In this document: in pieces, positions 36,842 to 49,470 of the stretch
How the letters are laid out: each line of letters starts with the position of its first letter
How positions within the stretch are numbered: position 1 is the stretch's first letter
From: Silurus meridionalis
Lineage: Eukaryota; Chordata; Actinopteri; Siluriformes; Siluridae
Assembly: GCF_014805685.1 (NCBI RefSeq)
Contig: NC_060902.1
Coordinates: 2,962,645 to 3,026,644, forward strand
DNA: 64,000 nucleotides
Direction: 5' to 3'
Notes under the pieces: generated by a model
Databases searched by the model: none
The model's input: only the letters and a program-made list of their open reading frames with translations
What the model was told of the DNA's origin: nothing
Program-made: the position numbers and the translations under genes

Positions 36842-38185
36842 CAGGGGTAACCAACGTGGCCAGGGGTCCCCGCCCGCAAGGACCACATGAGTCGCCTTTT
36901 CTAAAAATAGCTGTTTTCTACCTTGTTAAATTATTGTTGATAATTATTGTGAGAAATCATTAACATGATCAGTGACTTTACATAGATCATGGGTGTCAAA
37001 CTCAGTGTCAAATTCTGCCCGACATACAATTATATCTGGCCCGCGAGATGATTTTATATAGATCTATTATTATTGTTATTAATGTCCGGCGATATGAAGA
37101 GCTGATAACACAAACTACAGATCCCATAATGCAGCGCTTCAGCTGCCTTACTGATCTCTAGACTACCTGGGAACATTCCAGCGTCAATCAAGTCGAGCTT
37201 CTTTTGATGTTTTTAACCCTATTGTACAGTTATTGTGAAACAGCGCCTCACAGTGGTGAAGAGAAAAGTTGATTCTGAAAACAGAGCCTTTTAAAAAAAG
37301 ATGGGATTCTGAGTAGATTACTGACACTGTAAACACGTGTATTTGTGAAACAAATGTGACTGTAATTAAGGAATTGAATCTAAGACAGAACTACGAGACA
37401 AAGCATCAGGAGAAGCTGAAAAACCTGAATGCAGAGCAGAAGATACAGAAAGGAGAAGAGTTAAAGAAGAATCTGACATTTCAGCAGATGTTTTTCACCA
37501 GAGCAAAATCACAAAGTGAAGCTGGTGTGAAAACAGAGGAGAAATCAGAGTCACATCAGCCGGTTATTTACTGAGGGAGAGTTTCTGAAGAGCTGCATGA
37601 TGAAGCTGTGAGACGCCTGGTGTTTCACAGGAGATATTTTTATGGAGAGCAAAATATTTTAAGTTATTTAAAGTTCAAGATTATTTTTTATAAAATGGCA
37701 TAAGAGCAAAGAAATCTGGTTGTTTTGATTTGTTGTTATTTTAACATTTACTTAAAAGCACAATTTTTATTGATTTGTTTAGGGGTTTTTTCGCAGCATG
37801 TTCATATTTCTAACTTGTATAATTTGGACAGGACATATTTTGATGGAGAGCTATTTATTTCAAGTTTAAGTTTATTTATTCTGGAATAATATTCCTGTCT
37901 GTTTTTATTTATATATTCATGTTCAAAAAACATTATTTTAATGTGTTCAATAAATGTTTATCCTGTTCGGCCCGTGACCTAAAGTGTGCTTTGAGTTTTG
38001 GCCCCCAGTGCAATTTAGTTTGACACCCTGATATAGATGAATATCATTAATTATTAATAATAACATATAATTAAAGGTAAATTGAGCAAATTCTTTATTT
38101 CAGAATTGTGTATCAAACTGGTGGCCCTTCACATTAGTCGGTACCCAAGAAGTAGCTCTCGTGTCAAAAAGGTTGGAGACCCCTG
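36842..38185. mobile_element. Outer hAT-type element (interrupted by an inner hAT)
   Basis: The ends caggggtaaccaacgtgg and ggttggagacccctg are inverted. The 8-bp flanks gtgtaaat (36834-36841) and gtataaat (38186-38193) match at 7 of 8 positions. Body fragments include gaccacatgagtcgcc on the left and agtagctctcgtgtcaaaaa on the right. It is non-autonomous. Confidence 0.75.
36988..38030. mobile_element. Inner hAT-type element with transposase fragment
   Basis: The ends catgggtgtcaaactcag and tttgacaccctg are inverted, with flanks acatagat and atatagat (7/8). A frame over 37356-37574 contains LRQNYETKHQEKLKNLNAEQ and LKKNLTFQQMFFTRAKSQSE. This resembles the zinc-finger and N-terminal region of hAT transposases of the SCAND3/ZBED-like type, but no catalytic region follows. 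It is inserted inside the outer hAT. Confidence 0.8.
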
Positions 38186-38284
38186 GTATAAATAATAGTA
38201 AATAAATGATGGTGGAATGGGCTGAGATGAGTAATGAGTGTGTGTTAAGTGTTAAGTCCAGGTTATACAGTTCAGTAACACACA

Positions 38285-38286
38285 TT

Positions 38287-38344
<58 letters not shown>

Positions 38345-38345
38345 G
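38285..38345. repeat. Compound microsatellite (GT)n (GA)n
   Basis: About 38 bp of GT repeats are followed directly by about 23 bp of GA repeats. Confidence 0.95.
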
Positions 38346-39823
38346 TTCCCTCTTCAGTTCTGATGGTTTGCGGTAAAAATCGTAACCCTCTCGGTTGATA
38401 TCTCTGAATCTGAATATTTGTCTCACAGACATAATAAATCTATAAACAGGAAGCTCGAAATGTCTAATTTTAATTAAACTAATTCACAAAAACAAATATA
38501 CTCTGATTATGAAAGTTAGAAGAGGTACAGTTTATCTGGTATCACCTCATTAACCGTCCGTGTAGAAACATATCAACGGTTTCGTTTGGTGTTCTGATGA
38601 TTTACGTCATTTAAAACGCCTTAATTACTTTAAAACATTTACAAGAATATTTAGTCTTAATGCTCTATGTTGAGTTTGGTTTCACTACTAAGAAACATAA
38701 ATTTGCATAAAGAATCCATATTTGTCCCCGAACTCCCCCACCACCACCACGCCGCCGCCGATCGATCGCCCCGCCCCCTTTTTAAATCGGAAACTATGTC
38801 GTCATAGACTTCGGCTAATTATTATCTTTAATATGCGGCATTTTCATGATTGTGCTCATTTTTGCTGCACCTGCTAAATAGAAGGTAACCAAAGCGTTGT
38901 ATGCACGTCATTGAATTTATACACCAATATACAGACCAGGGTAATAATCAATCAGAGGAGATTTACAGATTATAAATAATGTATATGTACAGAGTTATAT
39001 TTTATAATTTATAATTTAAGACTGGTCTAGGACAACGTTTAATACTGAATAATGGGGAAATTTAAATATGCCTAAAACACCAAATATGATGTTTTTAAGA
39101 TTTAATTATATGTTATTAAAATATAAATAAACCAACAAAACTTGCCATGGCGTTCGGAGCGCCGCCATCTTGTAACTAATACCCCGTATGTAGGATCAAA
39201 CAAAATTGAGAACAATCAGTGACATGTTCATAATAAGACTTAATAACAAGCTGTATGATATTGTAGTGACAGTGCCCCCTGGTGGTGAGAACTGGTATAG
39301 CCGTTCACCCTCTTGAACATTTTTGTTGTTTGCTGTTGTTTTGCACAGTATTAAATGAACAGTATATGAATTTTTTCAAGCTTTGTGCAGTCCAACCACT
39401 ATTAACACTTTCCATTTGATGGATCAACTTTACAGGAATTATGACTAATTTGTTATCTTTCAAGATTTTTGTTTTAGCTATGGGTTTAGATCAATTCCTG
39501 GTTGAAATAAGTTAATCTAATGTATACTGTACAACATTTTATTATAAATGATATAATCTTTTATTTATAATCAGCATTCGTATATTACGTAGACGTAATA
39601 CAAATTATTTACAAATAATGTAAATAATAATATTGAATACAAATATTTATTATAATAAATAAATATAATAATATTAATAAATGTAATAATATTTAATACA
39701 AATATAAAATATAATAAAATAATAGTATTATATACAAATGATTGTGCAAAATATTTATACTGGTTAAAGCAGTATTATATTATCGCCTATTATTGCTATT
39801 TTAATTCTCGTTTGTCTTTTCAG
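38346..39823. other. Upstream region of the dynein gene
   Basis: 39135-39330 is a plus-strand copy of the GATA-tailed element, here without GATA. 39590-39740 is an AT-rich run of aataat-like repeats. A short CG-rich patch occurs at 38745-38780. No coding exon was found, so any further 5' exon of the dynein gene was missed or is absent. Confidence 0.4.
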
Positions 39824-39877
39824 GGTTGTGAATGCAGCAAAAAAACGTCAACAACTACAACAACAAACGCAACTACA

Positions 39878-42800
39878 ATGGATGATTTAAAACCCGACCC
39901 CGAGCTTCCTGCAGCAGTATTACAATTTTCTTTCAATACATTATATTCATTATATATTATCATTACTGCTTATGTTTTATTACTGCTCTCAAACACTTTT
40001 TTCTTTCTTTATTTTTTTTTTTTACAGATGAGTGAAGCGAGGAAGCAGCACGTATGTCGAATTTTATAGTTTATTACCGAAACTGCAGACTTTCAGCTAA
40101 GCGTTTCCCGCTTTTTATTTCTGACGCTAATAACATTTTTCGATGCTACATGTCTGTAGATGAACTACCTGTTATTAAGGCAGTGCGTGGAAAGTAGACC
40201 GATTGTACCCATTCAGCAGCAGTGGATCGACAACATGATGTTCCTCGTTCCACCTCAGCTTCGTGCAGGTCCTGGGAAAGTAGAGCTGGTGGAGGAATTA
40301 TGCAACGAAGTTGGAGAGGACTTCTGTAGCACCATGCTCAAATTCACATGTAAGCTGTAAAAACAAAATACTACAGGAAATCATGAACAAAGTTAGATTT
40401 ATTAGTAATTATAGCTATTAGTCAATTTAACTGATCACTTGAATGAAGTTTGATCCAAACTTTGTATTAGAAAAAAACATAAAAATCCAAAAATAATGTC
40501 AATTTGGGTCTAAATACTTCAGATGGACGCAAATAGCAAAAACTTTGCTGTACGCATTTTAATATGTAGTCCAATCGTTTTTATTTTTGTACAAACTCCA
40601 TTTTTCTTCAGTTGACAACATCCTTCAGAAGTCACAGGAGTGTACTGATGTTCTCTTACCAACGCCTGCAAAAAAGTAAGTGTAATAATGCATTGATTCT
40701 TTCGGATTTATATCAGTGAACAGAATCATTTTCAGTATTACACTTCCTGATTTCGCAGGCCATGGCATGGCACCTTCACCAGGAGTCGAAAGGTGATCGA
40801 AGAGAACTTGCACATCCTACACCCAGCGATGAAAATCGTTTTGGAGATCTGTCACGTAACATTCTCTCAGATGCTTCTGATAGATCTCTCAGGCTGCAGG
40901 TACTGACTCACAACACCCCAAAAATATGATAATGAAATACAGTAATCCCCCGTTTATAAACAAGCTTTTTTTTTATTGTTTAAGCCGTGAATCCTCCTCC
41001 CACACGCTTTAAACTCGCACAGAAAACATTTGCAAAAATATAGCGAGAATTTTGTGTAAATTGGTAGAAATACAGTTCACTGTATCACATTTCTAGTGCG
41101 TACATGTACTGTACAGCATACGGTTCTGTAGTAGCCTATGCGTAGATTCTCTGCTTGTTTATTTGTCGAAGTGTCCAATGGCGTCAAAAAGGGGGCGGGG
41201 CTAAAGATACACGTCGCCGCATTCGTTACTTTCTGTACTGTATTAACATTCTACTTCATTATATTTTTATTCATAAATGTAATTATTTCAACATAAAACT
41301 TTATAAAAACAATTCCCTATAAGTTTTTTGGTCGATCGTGGTATCCATAAAAGACCTGGAAAATCAGCCAAACCAAGTACTTATGTGGCAAATGCGATTC
41401 CGATTGAAATTCAAGTTGGAAAATGTCTCATTTATTGAAATATCAAGATCTAAAATGATAACACCAAATGACACCAATTTTAAAAATGAGTAAAAAATGT
41501 AAAGCGCAGTAATGACTTTGCCTTACTATCACGTTGCAATCTGTGTGAAAAAGAGGAAATGGATTTGGCAAGAACCTCTGGATAGCATACACTTATGCTA
41601 TCCAGAAAAGGCAAAAGTACACACATCCTTCACTCAAGTAGATTTTGAAAGACTGGTAAACGTTAAAGTACTGACTACACTTTTTCACACAAGTTGAAGT
41701 AAAGAAGTTTGGGCTCTGACAAAAATTGTAAAAAGTAGCCTTTACTATTACATGTGTTAGTGTCATGCTGGTACCTGGGCCTATCCATGAAGCATTTCAC
41801 CAGGCACATCAAAACATCAAATCTAACGTTAAACTGTCTTTTCTTTCAGAACGTTTTGTTAAGATTTATTGGAAAATGTTGCTGTCCCATTTAAGCTGTT
41901 AATTTGTTAACCTTTCATTTGTGTTCTTCTGATGTAAAGGTCCATCGGGCCTGTAGACTGTGAGCAATTGAAGAACAAAGTGTCTGTGGAGTGTCAGAGG
42001 GTTGAGCAGAAGCTCATGAAAACCTGGTTCCCGAGGATTATTCAGTTGCTCACCAGCAAGTCCACAATCCAACGAATCAAAGAAGAAAAGCTGGATGCCT
42101 TTTATAACTGTGTTGCAACACTTCTCTCCAACCAAGTGAGTCTAGAATACCATCAACATGTTATTGATACCTCAGTGGTGGTCACACCTGGATGAGATAT
42201 AACTGGCAGTTATTCTTCATTTTTGTAGCTGAAGGCTCTGATTAAAAGAAGCATGGAGGCTTTCGTCAGCTTGTTTGGACCACTTAACAAGCAGGAGCTT
42301 CCCCTCTTTACGATGGCGTTGATATTTGATGATGAAAAGATGGCCTTCTCTCCCAGCTTTCAGGAGCTGGAGGAGGCTGTGTTAGATATTCTCAACTCAA
42401 TCATCCACACTTTGCAGGTGTGTAAAGGATGTCTTTGTTGAACTTTGCCTGCCTTACATTATCAATTGCACATAAATGTCACAAATGTGTATAATTTTTT
42501 AATTATTTTTTATTTAATTGAATTTTTATTATTCTATTATTTTTTTGTACATAATCCTTATTTTGTTCAATGCAATTGCTTTATAACTTAATGAGTACCG
42601 TATTTTTGGACTATAAGCCGCTACTTTTTTCCCAATTTTTGAACCCCGCGGCTTAAACAACGAAGCGGCTAATTTATGAATTTTTCCTGTGTTTTTCTCG
42701 GTTACACAAACTTCAAGCAAAAAAACTGAACCCCATAACATTAGACCAATTAAATTTCCGAACAGAAACGAAAAAACGCACCTCACCTGTGTTCTGAGCT

Positions 42801-45800
42801 GCACGCCATCGGGAGAAAAAACTTCCATCGGGTGATTTTTAAACGCACGACGATTCTAAATGTTAAACTCCCGAGAAAAATAGTTGTGAAAGGAAGGAGG
42901 AAGACAGTGAACAATGACTTTCTTGGTCAGCTACTGTTTAGATACAAGCCGTTGTAACGCGTTGAGTCAGGGTGAAGGGAGAGCTCACTTCTGGCATGCT
43001 ATTCCCAAAATACCGCTATGCTCCTAAAGGACAGCATATTTCACACGTTGCACCGTGTGTAACGTGTCTTTCGTTAAAGCCTGTGTAAAGTACATGAGTG
43101 TAGATGTAGTGTAGGCTTATAGACAGGTGCGGCTTATTTATGTTCAAAACAAAAATATTTGTAAAATTCAGTGGGTGCGGCTTATATATGGGTGCACTTT
43201 ATAGTCCAGAAATTACGGTATCTGGATTCCTCTAGAATAAAGTTTCAGCTTATTTCTAGCGCCAATCAAACCCAGTTCAAAACAGAGCGAGCGCTCGACC
43301 CTGATTGGTGGCTTGACCAGTTAGGTTTTTTATCCACTCATAAATAAAAAGGGAACGACTGATTTTGCAAAATGTAGTTGAGTCCCCACTGAGATATTTG
43401 ACTTTAAAATAAGGTTCAGATACATGAAAAACCTACTCAAGCACAAAAAATAAAAAAGAATTACATTTACTTTGTTACTGTCCACCACCGAGTAAGAACG
43501 GTGGTATTCAAACAGATCTTATCATTTTACAGAAAGTCCCGACTGTTCAGTCCTGGATTGATGAGGAAAATAGGTCAGTGGTTGATGCTAAAGTGCCAGA
43601 GAACATTATCACATGGGCAGAGACTACAGTGAGGAACGCAGTTCATGAAAACCTACAGGCACCTATGAAGCACTTCCAGAATTATTGTGAGCTCATTGCA
43701 TTTATTTATTTTTATCTTAATTTTAATACCAAATATATATAAAAAAAATATGCAAAACATGTTTTTTTTTGGGATCTTCTGTATATTATAATGATGTTCA
43801 TAATGACCTGCTTGTTAATTTACCCCCCTTCGAATAAATCTGTTTTCTGTAGCTGAAAACTATGATTGGCTAATAAACGGGAGTGCGCAGGATCAGGTCG
43901 AGAAATTTATGGAGGAACAGCACAGTTTCGAACAGTATACTGAGGTAAATGACCTTTTAACACGGCTTGATTTACAGTACCTTCATGTGCAATGTGTTGC
44001 AGTACATCTGACTGTGCTGTTTTATCTTTAGCAAGTCGAGTCATTCCGTGCACTGTCAAAAGAGCTTTCTAACCTCGACTCCGTGGCTCATTTTGACATG
44101 ATCTGCTTGAAATGCGACGAACTCAATCAAGGGCTGTCAAATAAAGCACACACTTTTTCTACAATCCTTGTGGAGCGACTGATCAGCGCAAACCGTGAAC
44201 ACTGTCTTCAGTAAGACTTCATTTCTTTGTATCTCCTCCTCAAATTAATTAATCGATTTTTGTATTCGGTTTACCAGGAAGCCTGATGATTTTTTTTTTT
44301 TTTATTAAGAATCTGTGAAGAGTTTGAGATCATTAAGGAGAAATCTTTAAAAACTCCGACCACATCAGAAGAAATGACCGAGATGATCGAGTATATTGAG
44401 CAGGTTAAGACCATAGGACTTGAAGAGCTTGGCATTAAGATAAAGGTGAGCACTTAACGTTCATTTAATCTTAGTCTACACATATTATGGCCACAAAATT
44501 ACTAACAGGAAGAATGGATATTTTGTTCAGGAAGTGCATAATAGATTGAATTACCTGCTGGATGTACACATATTTGATGTAGAAGACCTGAAGCTTCATT
44601 CAACCGTCCTGATGTGGCCACAAAATATTCTTCCAATTTTCGATCAAAGTGCTGAGGTAACGTTCGCCCATCCTCATTGAGCCACATCTCAGATTCAGTC
44701 TAAGTATGTATTGTAAGCTTTGGGATTCAGTCCCACTCAAAGTTGTTTTGGTCCTGTGTTATAGATCTTGGAGAAAGCCAAGCAAAAAGGTCAGCAGGAG
44801 CTGCTGGGCAGGAGAGAAAAGTTGTTGCTGGAGCTTGATAAACTTGCCAAAAGGATTGAGGAGTTTATTCATTGCTTTGACCTGGATATGATGCATCAGG
44901 TATGGATCTTCTACAAATTTGATTATTTATCATCAGAGCCCCTTGAATGATGATGACACTTTATTTTCTATTTATTCAGTATGTGAAAGATGTCAAAAAA
45001 GTGGTGAAAAGGGTTCAGGATGCCGATGAGGCAATTGTCTTCATCAACAAAGAAGAGACTCTGTACAACTGGGACCTTACTGATTATCCAGAGATTGATG
45101 TGATCAAGGAGAACCTTGAGCCATATAACAAGCTGTTTGGACTTGTACTAAGATGGCAGACCACGCAGGAGAAGTTTGTTCAATTATCATTGTTTTACTT
45201 CGGTCTTTTTTAATAAGAGTATGCAGCGTTTTGATTTTGAGCTCGCTATGGACTGAACTGCTTTGTCTAACTCAATGCGTCTCTTTTCTTTTATCGCTGA
45301 TCATGTTTAGATGGATGAATGGTCCCTTCTTGGATTTGAATGGTGAACGTATAGAGGCAGAGGTGGATGAGTTTTCCCAAGAAATCTACAAGAGTCTGAA
45401 GTTCTTCCAGCAGAAACAGAAGAAGGCTGAGCAAGAGAAAGCAGCTGCAAAGAAGCCTGGAGAAGAAGAGGAAGAAGAAGAAGAAGAAAAACAAGTAGAA
45501 GAAAAACAGGAAAGTCCCAATGCTGCAATCTGCAACAAAGTCATCACGCAAATCAGCCAATTCAAGGTGCATGCGAATGTTTTTTTTCTATTTCTTGTCC
45601 CAAAGATCTCGTACCTCTCTAATATTTATTTTAACTAGCAAAGCATAGGATGACACATTTCTGTTCACAGGAGAACATCCCAACAGTGTCCATCCTGTGT
45701 AATCCTGGAATGAGAGCTCGACACTGGGAGCAGATGTCAGCGATTATGAATTATGACATGTCGCCCAGCCCAGAGACCACACTGAGTAACGTCTTAAAAA

Positions 45801-46520
45801 AGAACTTCACTGCTTACCTGGAGCAGCTTGAGACCATCAGTACTGCAGCCAGCAAAGTAAACCACTGGAGCAATGGCAGGGCCATAATCTGGCGTTGCCA
45901 TACAAAATGTTTCTCATCTTAACTTTAAAGTAAACGATTTAGGTATTTTATGCTATTCTTTTAAAGATCCATTATTGATACAGTCATTCTTGTCCAGGAA
46001 TTCTCGTTGGAGAAGGCCATGCAGACTATGCTGGAGTCATGGGATGTTGTGGCTTTCAATTACGTCGCATACAGGGAGTCTGGTGTGTCTATTGTTACTG
46101 CAGTAGATGAAATTCAGACCATGTTGGACGACCAGATAGTGAAAACCCAGACCATGAGAAGTTCCCCATTTATCAAACCTTTTGAAGTGGAGATCAGGGT
46201 AATTTATCCTAGTTTTTGTTTGGAAAATGACCTTTGCATTATGTATTGGTGCAAGGTTATGAAAATTGTCAAGATTCTTTATGTATGCTTGATAAAATTA
46301 AATATTGCTCACTGTTGCTACTTAGGCCTGGGAGGATCGTTTGATCAATATCCAGGACACTATAGATGAGTGGCTGAAGGTACAGGCCCAGTGGCTCTAC
46401 TTGGAGCCCATCTTCAGCTCGCAGGATATCATGCAGCAGATGCCTGAAGAGGGACGCCAATTTCAGATCGTGGACAAACACTGGAGAGAAGTTATGAAAC
46501 ACTGCGAAAAAGACTCAAAG
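39878..46520 (+). CDS. dnah12: Axonemal dynein heavy chain, N-terminal tail (dnah12-like), truncated by assembly gap
   Basis: Eighteen exons, all GT-AG and in phase: 39824-39916 (ATG 39878), 40028-40051, 40160-40349, 40612-40675, 40759-40899, 41940-42135, 42229-42417, 43533-43686, 43853-43944, 44032-44210, 44310-44445, 44531-44656, 44765-44899, 44980-45173, 45311-45566, 45671-45856, 45998-46198, 46326-46520. They encode about 899 residues of dynein tail and the start of the linker. Diagnostic segments are [78 protein letters not shown] and [19 protein letters not shown]. The QCVES.P.VPIQ block points to DNAH12 rather than DNAH3 or DNAH7, from memory. These are single-headed inner-arm motors of cilia and flagella. 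The AAA motor (some 3000 residues) is absent because the N gap follows 21 bases after the last exon. Exon 15 carries a poly-Glu insertion. Confidence 0.85.
41570..41800 (+). mobile_element. Fragment of the hAT-like family seen at 23251-23974
   Basis: It shares tcactcaagtagattttgaa-like sequence and the longer identical block aagtaaagaagtttgggctc. It lies in a dynein intron and the ends are lost. Confidence 0.6.
42596..43220. mobile_element. MITE with TACCGTA ends in a dynein intron
   Basis: The left end taccgtatttttggactata and the reverse complement of the right end taccgtaatttctggactat form long inverted repeats. The interior carries gcggctta motifs near both ends. It is non-coding. The family is very common in vertebrate genomes. 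Confidence 0.8.
43225..43505 (-). mobile_element. Degenerate DNA element ending in a gtggtggacagtaac-type terminus
   Basis: Its reverse complement begins ggtggtggacagtaacaaag and matches the plus-strand copy at 56113-56340. Both contain accaatcagg-like and gttttgaac-like blocks. Confidence 0.55.
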
Positions 46521-46541
46521 GTAAACGGTAACACGCCGGCA

Positions 46542-46641
46542 NNNNNNNNNNNNNNNNNNNNNNNNNNNNNNNNNNNNNNNNNNNNNNNNNNNNNNNNNNN
46601 NNNNNNNNNNNNNNNNNNNNNNNNNNNNNNNNNNNNNNNNN
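46542..46641. other. Assembly gap (100 N)
   Basis: Exactly 100 unknown bases, the usual placeholder for a gap of unknown size. It interrupts the dynein gene. The sequence after it belongs to a different, opposite-strand gene. Confidence 0.99.
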
Positions 46642-47017
46642 TAAAGAGAAAGAATTCAATAAAAATTGTAGGGTGAATTAGAACCTTTTATTGGGTGAAA
46701 ATTGGATAAGAAGAAGTACAATCATCTCCACAGCAGTATACTAACATGAATAAGAAATATGTTTGTTTGAGTCTATATTTGATCATTGTTTGATTTAAAA
46801 CATTTGATTTGTTCATTTCACATTTTTCCAACATTTTTCAAAATTCATTTTAAACAGTGTTTTTGTATTTAAAAAGAAAAAAAAATCAAATGAAAAGGTA
46901 TAATGAAATATTGTAAATAGCCTGTAATCAATACAATTTTTTAAGTCAAGGTTTTTTCTTTACTAATTATAAATGAAGCAAAATTTAATCAGATGTTCAT
47001 TACATTTCTTTTACATT

Positions 47018-48016
47018 TTAGAATGTTTTATAAGTCACTTCATTCTCAGCCTTTGGATCAGCAGCAAGCATTTTTGTAGATTCATTCACAACTATTTTTG
47101 CTTTGGTGTAATTGATGCCTTTGTAGGTTCCACTGGTTGGAAACTGCAGCACACTGCCATTTACGCAAGTAATCTTGACTGTGCCAGTGTAGGGGAGATC
47201 AATGTTAGCCCAGCCGATTGTGACGATGGCATCCACGGTTTTCCCTGGAGGAACTGTGATAGTAAATGAGAACGATTCAGTTTTCTCCTCAGTGAACTCT
47301 AAAGTATACGACCTCTCAGTTCCCATTGTGTAACTGAATCCACCAGAGATTTCAAGAATATTAGGAATTCCTGCCTTCACTTCAATGCAAAATGAGGATT
47401 CAGTCTTGTTTGTAACAGACCAGGATGACTTTTTGGTGATTTTTGTGGCAGTATCAAATGTGTACTTTAAAACCTCTGTTGTATTATTTTGATAGGTCAT
47501 GGATTTAATTTCGTCAACAGCCACAATGGGTGTCTCATCATGTAGTGTGGGATACGTAACACCTGTAAGCTCAGTGTATCTGATGGTGTTGATGAATATG
47601 AAGCCTAAGCTATCAACATCTGAACCGGAACGTCCCATGATTCCAAGACAGATCCCAGAACCAACATCAACTGGATATTCTGTTTTTAGTTCCCAGGATG
47701 TCATTTTTGGAAAAAACACCCGGGAACGATTTGTAGTGAATCTGATGGCACCCAGACGTGTTCCAGCTCCATTTCCCCAAAGAGAAAGGGAGGTGAAATG
47801 CTCACCATCTTCAAATATAAATTCTGAAAACTTCCCATTTTCTCGTCCAAACTGCTTTGACTGGCCGTCATTGAGCCAAACCTTAATCGCTTTTATCTGC
47901 CAGCCACCAGCCCACACCCAGATCTTTGTTATGGTGGCTCCATTTCCAATACCATTAAAATCAAAGGGATCTCCTCCTTGCCCACCAATTATAAGCACAT
48001 CTGCCAGGCTTGACAT
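47018..48016 (-). CDS. Jacalin-lectin plus aerolysin-like pore-forming protein (natterin/Dln1-like)
   Basis: One exon encodes 332 residues. Residues 1-140 form a jacalin-type beta-prism lectin domain: LIIGGQGGDPFDFNGIGNGA near the start, repeated GxW and aromatic strands, and a WGNGAGTRLGAIRFTTNRS block. Residues about 150-330 form an aerolysin-like domain with alternating Thr/Ser strands (FDTATKITKKSSWSVTNKTE, FTITVPPGKTVDAIVTIGW). This two-domain layout is that of zebrafish Dln1/Aep1 and related natterin-like proteins, which bind mannose-type glycans and form pores, probably in defence. No signal peptide is seen. The start follows a splice acceptor at 48030 and a 13-base leader. The frame is intact. 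Confidence 0.92.
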   Translation of the reverse strand: MSSLADVLIIGGQGGDPFDFNGIGNGATITKIWVWAGGWQIKAIKVWLNDGQSKQFGRENGKFSEFIFEDGEHFTSLSLWGNGAGTRLGAIRFTTNRSRVFFPKMTSWELKTEYPVDVGSGICLGIMGRSGSDVDSLGFIFINTIRYTELTGVTYPTLHDETPIVAVDEIKSMTYQNNTTEVLKYTFDTATKITKKSSWSVTNKTESSFCIEVKAGIPNILEISGGFSYTMGTERSYTLEFTEEKTESFSFTITVPPGKTVDAIVTIGWANIDLPYTGTVKITCVNGSVLQFPTSGTYKGINYTKAKIVVNESTKMLAADPKAENEVTYKTF

Positions 48017-48460
48017 GTTCTTGTTCTTTCTGTGTACATTGAGAAAAGGTGAACAATAATGTAGTTAATTAGTTATAATGAAAAATAAATATTCTAAAAA
48101 AAGAAGAATTAAAAAAAAGAAGAATTTTAGCTTCCTAATGGCTTATAAATAAATGTTTTAAATGTCTGAGACTTTACCACACACTTGCAACACTACTAAA
48201 AATGATTATTGGCCTGTTAAACAACATTATATAACACATTAAAATGAACACACTTTTATTAATATGCATTCACACTTACTGTCACGTCCCTGTCAGGTCA
48301 GGAGTCATTAAGTTAAATAATGTTATTTATGGGATTTTTAATGTAAAGTTTGAAAGATTAGTATAAATTACTATAATTGCTGTTATAAGTAAAATAGACA
48401 TTACTTGTATAATAGCCGACATAATTACTTAATTTTATTAGGAATTGCAGACATACTTAC

Positions 48461-48562
48461 CAAAAAAGGTGATCGAAAGCAGACAGTAAGAAAAGTCTTC
48501 CTCAAAAGAAGTTTTGGTAAAGAATGCAATACAACAGAAACTGCTATGCTCACTTATTTATA
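48461..48562 (-). promoter_or_regulatory. TATA box and non-coding first exon of the lectin gene
   Basis: On the minus strand tactagtataaataagtgag includes a TATA box (48555-48562). A start site would be near 48530. The leader ends at 48461 with a good donor (tttttg/gtaagtatgt), and the coding exon begins at 48029 after a tgtacacag acceptor. Confidence 0.6.
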
Positions 48563-48892
48563 CTAGTTAAAGAGGGTGTGTTTAAATGGGACTCACACTT
48601 CCAAAGAAATATAATTTATGATTTAACTTTAACAAGATCTAACAAGATTAATTCAGAGATAAGGTGCCAGATAAGGTTCCAAATTCTTATGCCAGCAGTG
48701 GTGATTAGTGATGGTCACTTTTTATATTATTGCATTATTGATGCATGTTAAATAGTAACTTTTCAAATACATTAAAACATTAATAATAGTATTTGCAGTA
48801 TAAAACAATGCTATTTATAATAATATATAACATTTTTAAATAGTTTTCAATATTTGTATTTATACAGTTAATATTTTGCATTAAAATCTTCT

Positions 48893-48915
48893 TTCGGCTG
48901 CTCCCATTAGGGGTC
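48893..48915 (-). mobile_element. Short LINE/SINE tail fragment
   Basis: ttcggctgctcccattaggg is the shared tail found at 7545 and 30700. Here it stands alone at the edge of the gypsy fragment. Confidence 0.5.
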
Positions 48916-48916
48916 G

Positions 48917-49393
48917 TTGTTACGTTCCCACCTTGGCTAGGCCTAGGGGAGTGTGGAACAATAACCAGTTAGTTATTGGCAAAGGATAAGAATCGGGGAC
49001 TGTAACAGCATTAACACGTCTATAATTGGTACACAGCTGGTATGAATGATCAGGTTTACGAATTAATAAGCAAGGTGAACTCCAAGGGCTACAACTCTGT
49101 TTGGCCAACTTATGTTCCAATAAGTACTTAACTTCCCCTTTCATAACTTCTCTCTTAGTTGCATTGATTCGATATTCATGTTGTTTAATGGGTGCAGTGG
49201 TGGTAACTTGTATATCATGTTGTAAGACTGTTGTTTGAGAAGAAACATCTTGAAAAATTCTTGGAAACAAACTAATGAGGTTTTCAATATCGGCTTTCTG
49301 GGGGTCAGGCAAATGACCTAGGAAGGAAGAGAGGGTGGATAAAATATCGAAGTTTAAGAGTCGACAAAAGGTTTGTGGTGCACGTACAACCAA
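48917..49393 (-). mobile_element. Ty3/gypsy-type retrotransposon fragment, start of reverse transcriptase
   Basis: The minus-strand frame encodes a spacer region followed by the RT N-terminal block (PIKQHEYRINATKREVMKGE, SPWSSPCLLIRKPDHSYQLC, YRRVNAVTVPDSYPLP). It breaks before the catalytic YVDD region and no LTRs are nearby. It is a dead fragment. Confidence 0.75.
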
Positions 49394-49470
49394 CCCATCT
49401 GAATCTGAATCAGCAGTAGGCTCCTCACTACTATGTGTTATGTGTTACAGTTACCAAGCCAGCGGAAACT

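Noticed and set aside
42529..42828. Minus-strand ORF of 99 residues in a dynein intron
   Set aside because: It lies over the TACCGTA-ended MITE.
45291..45572. Minus-strand Phe/Leu-rich ORF
   Set aside because: It is the antisense of the poly-Glu dynein exon.
47499..48059. Plus-strand ORF of 186 residues
   Set aside because: It is the antisense shadow of the lectin coding exon.
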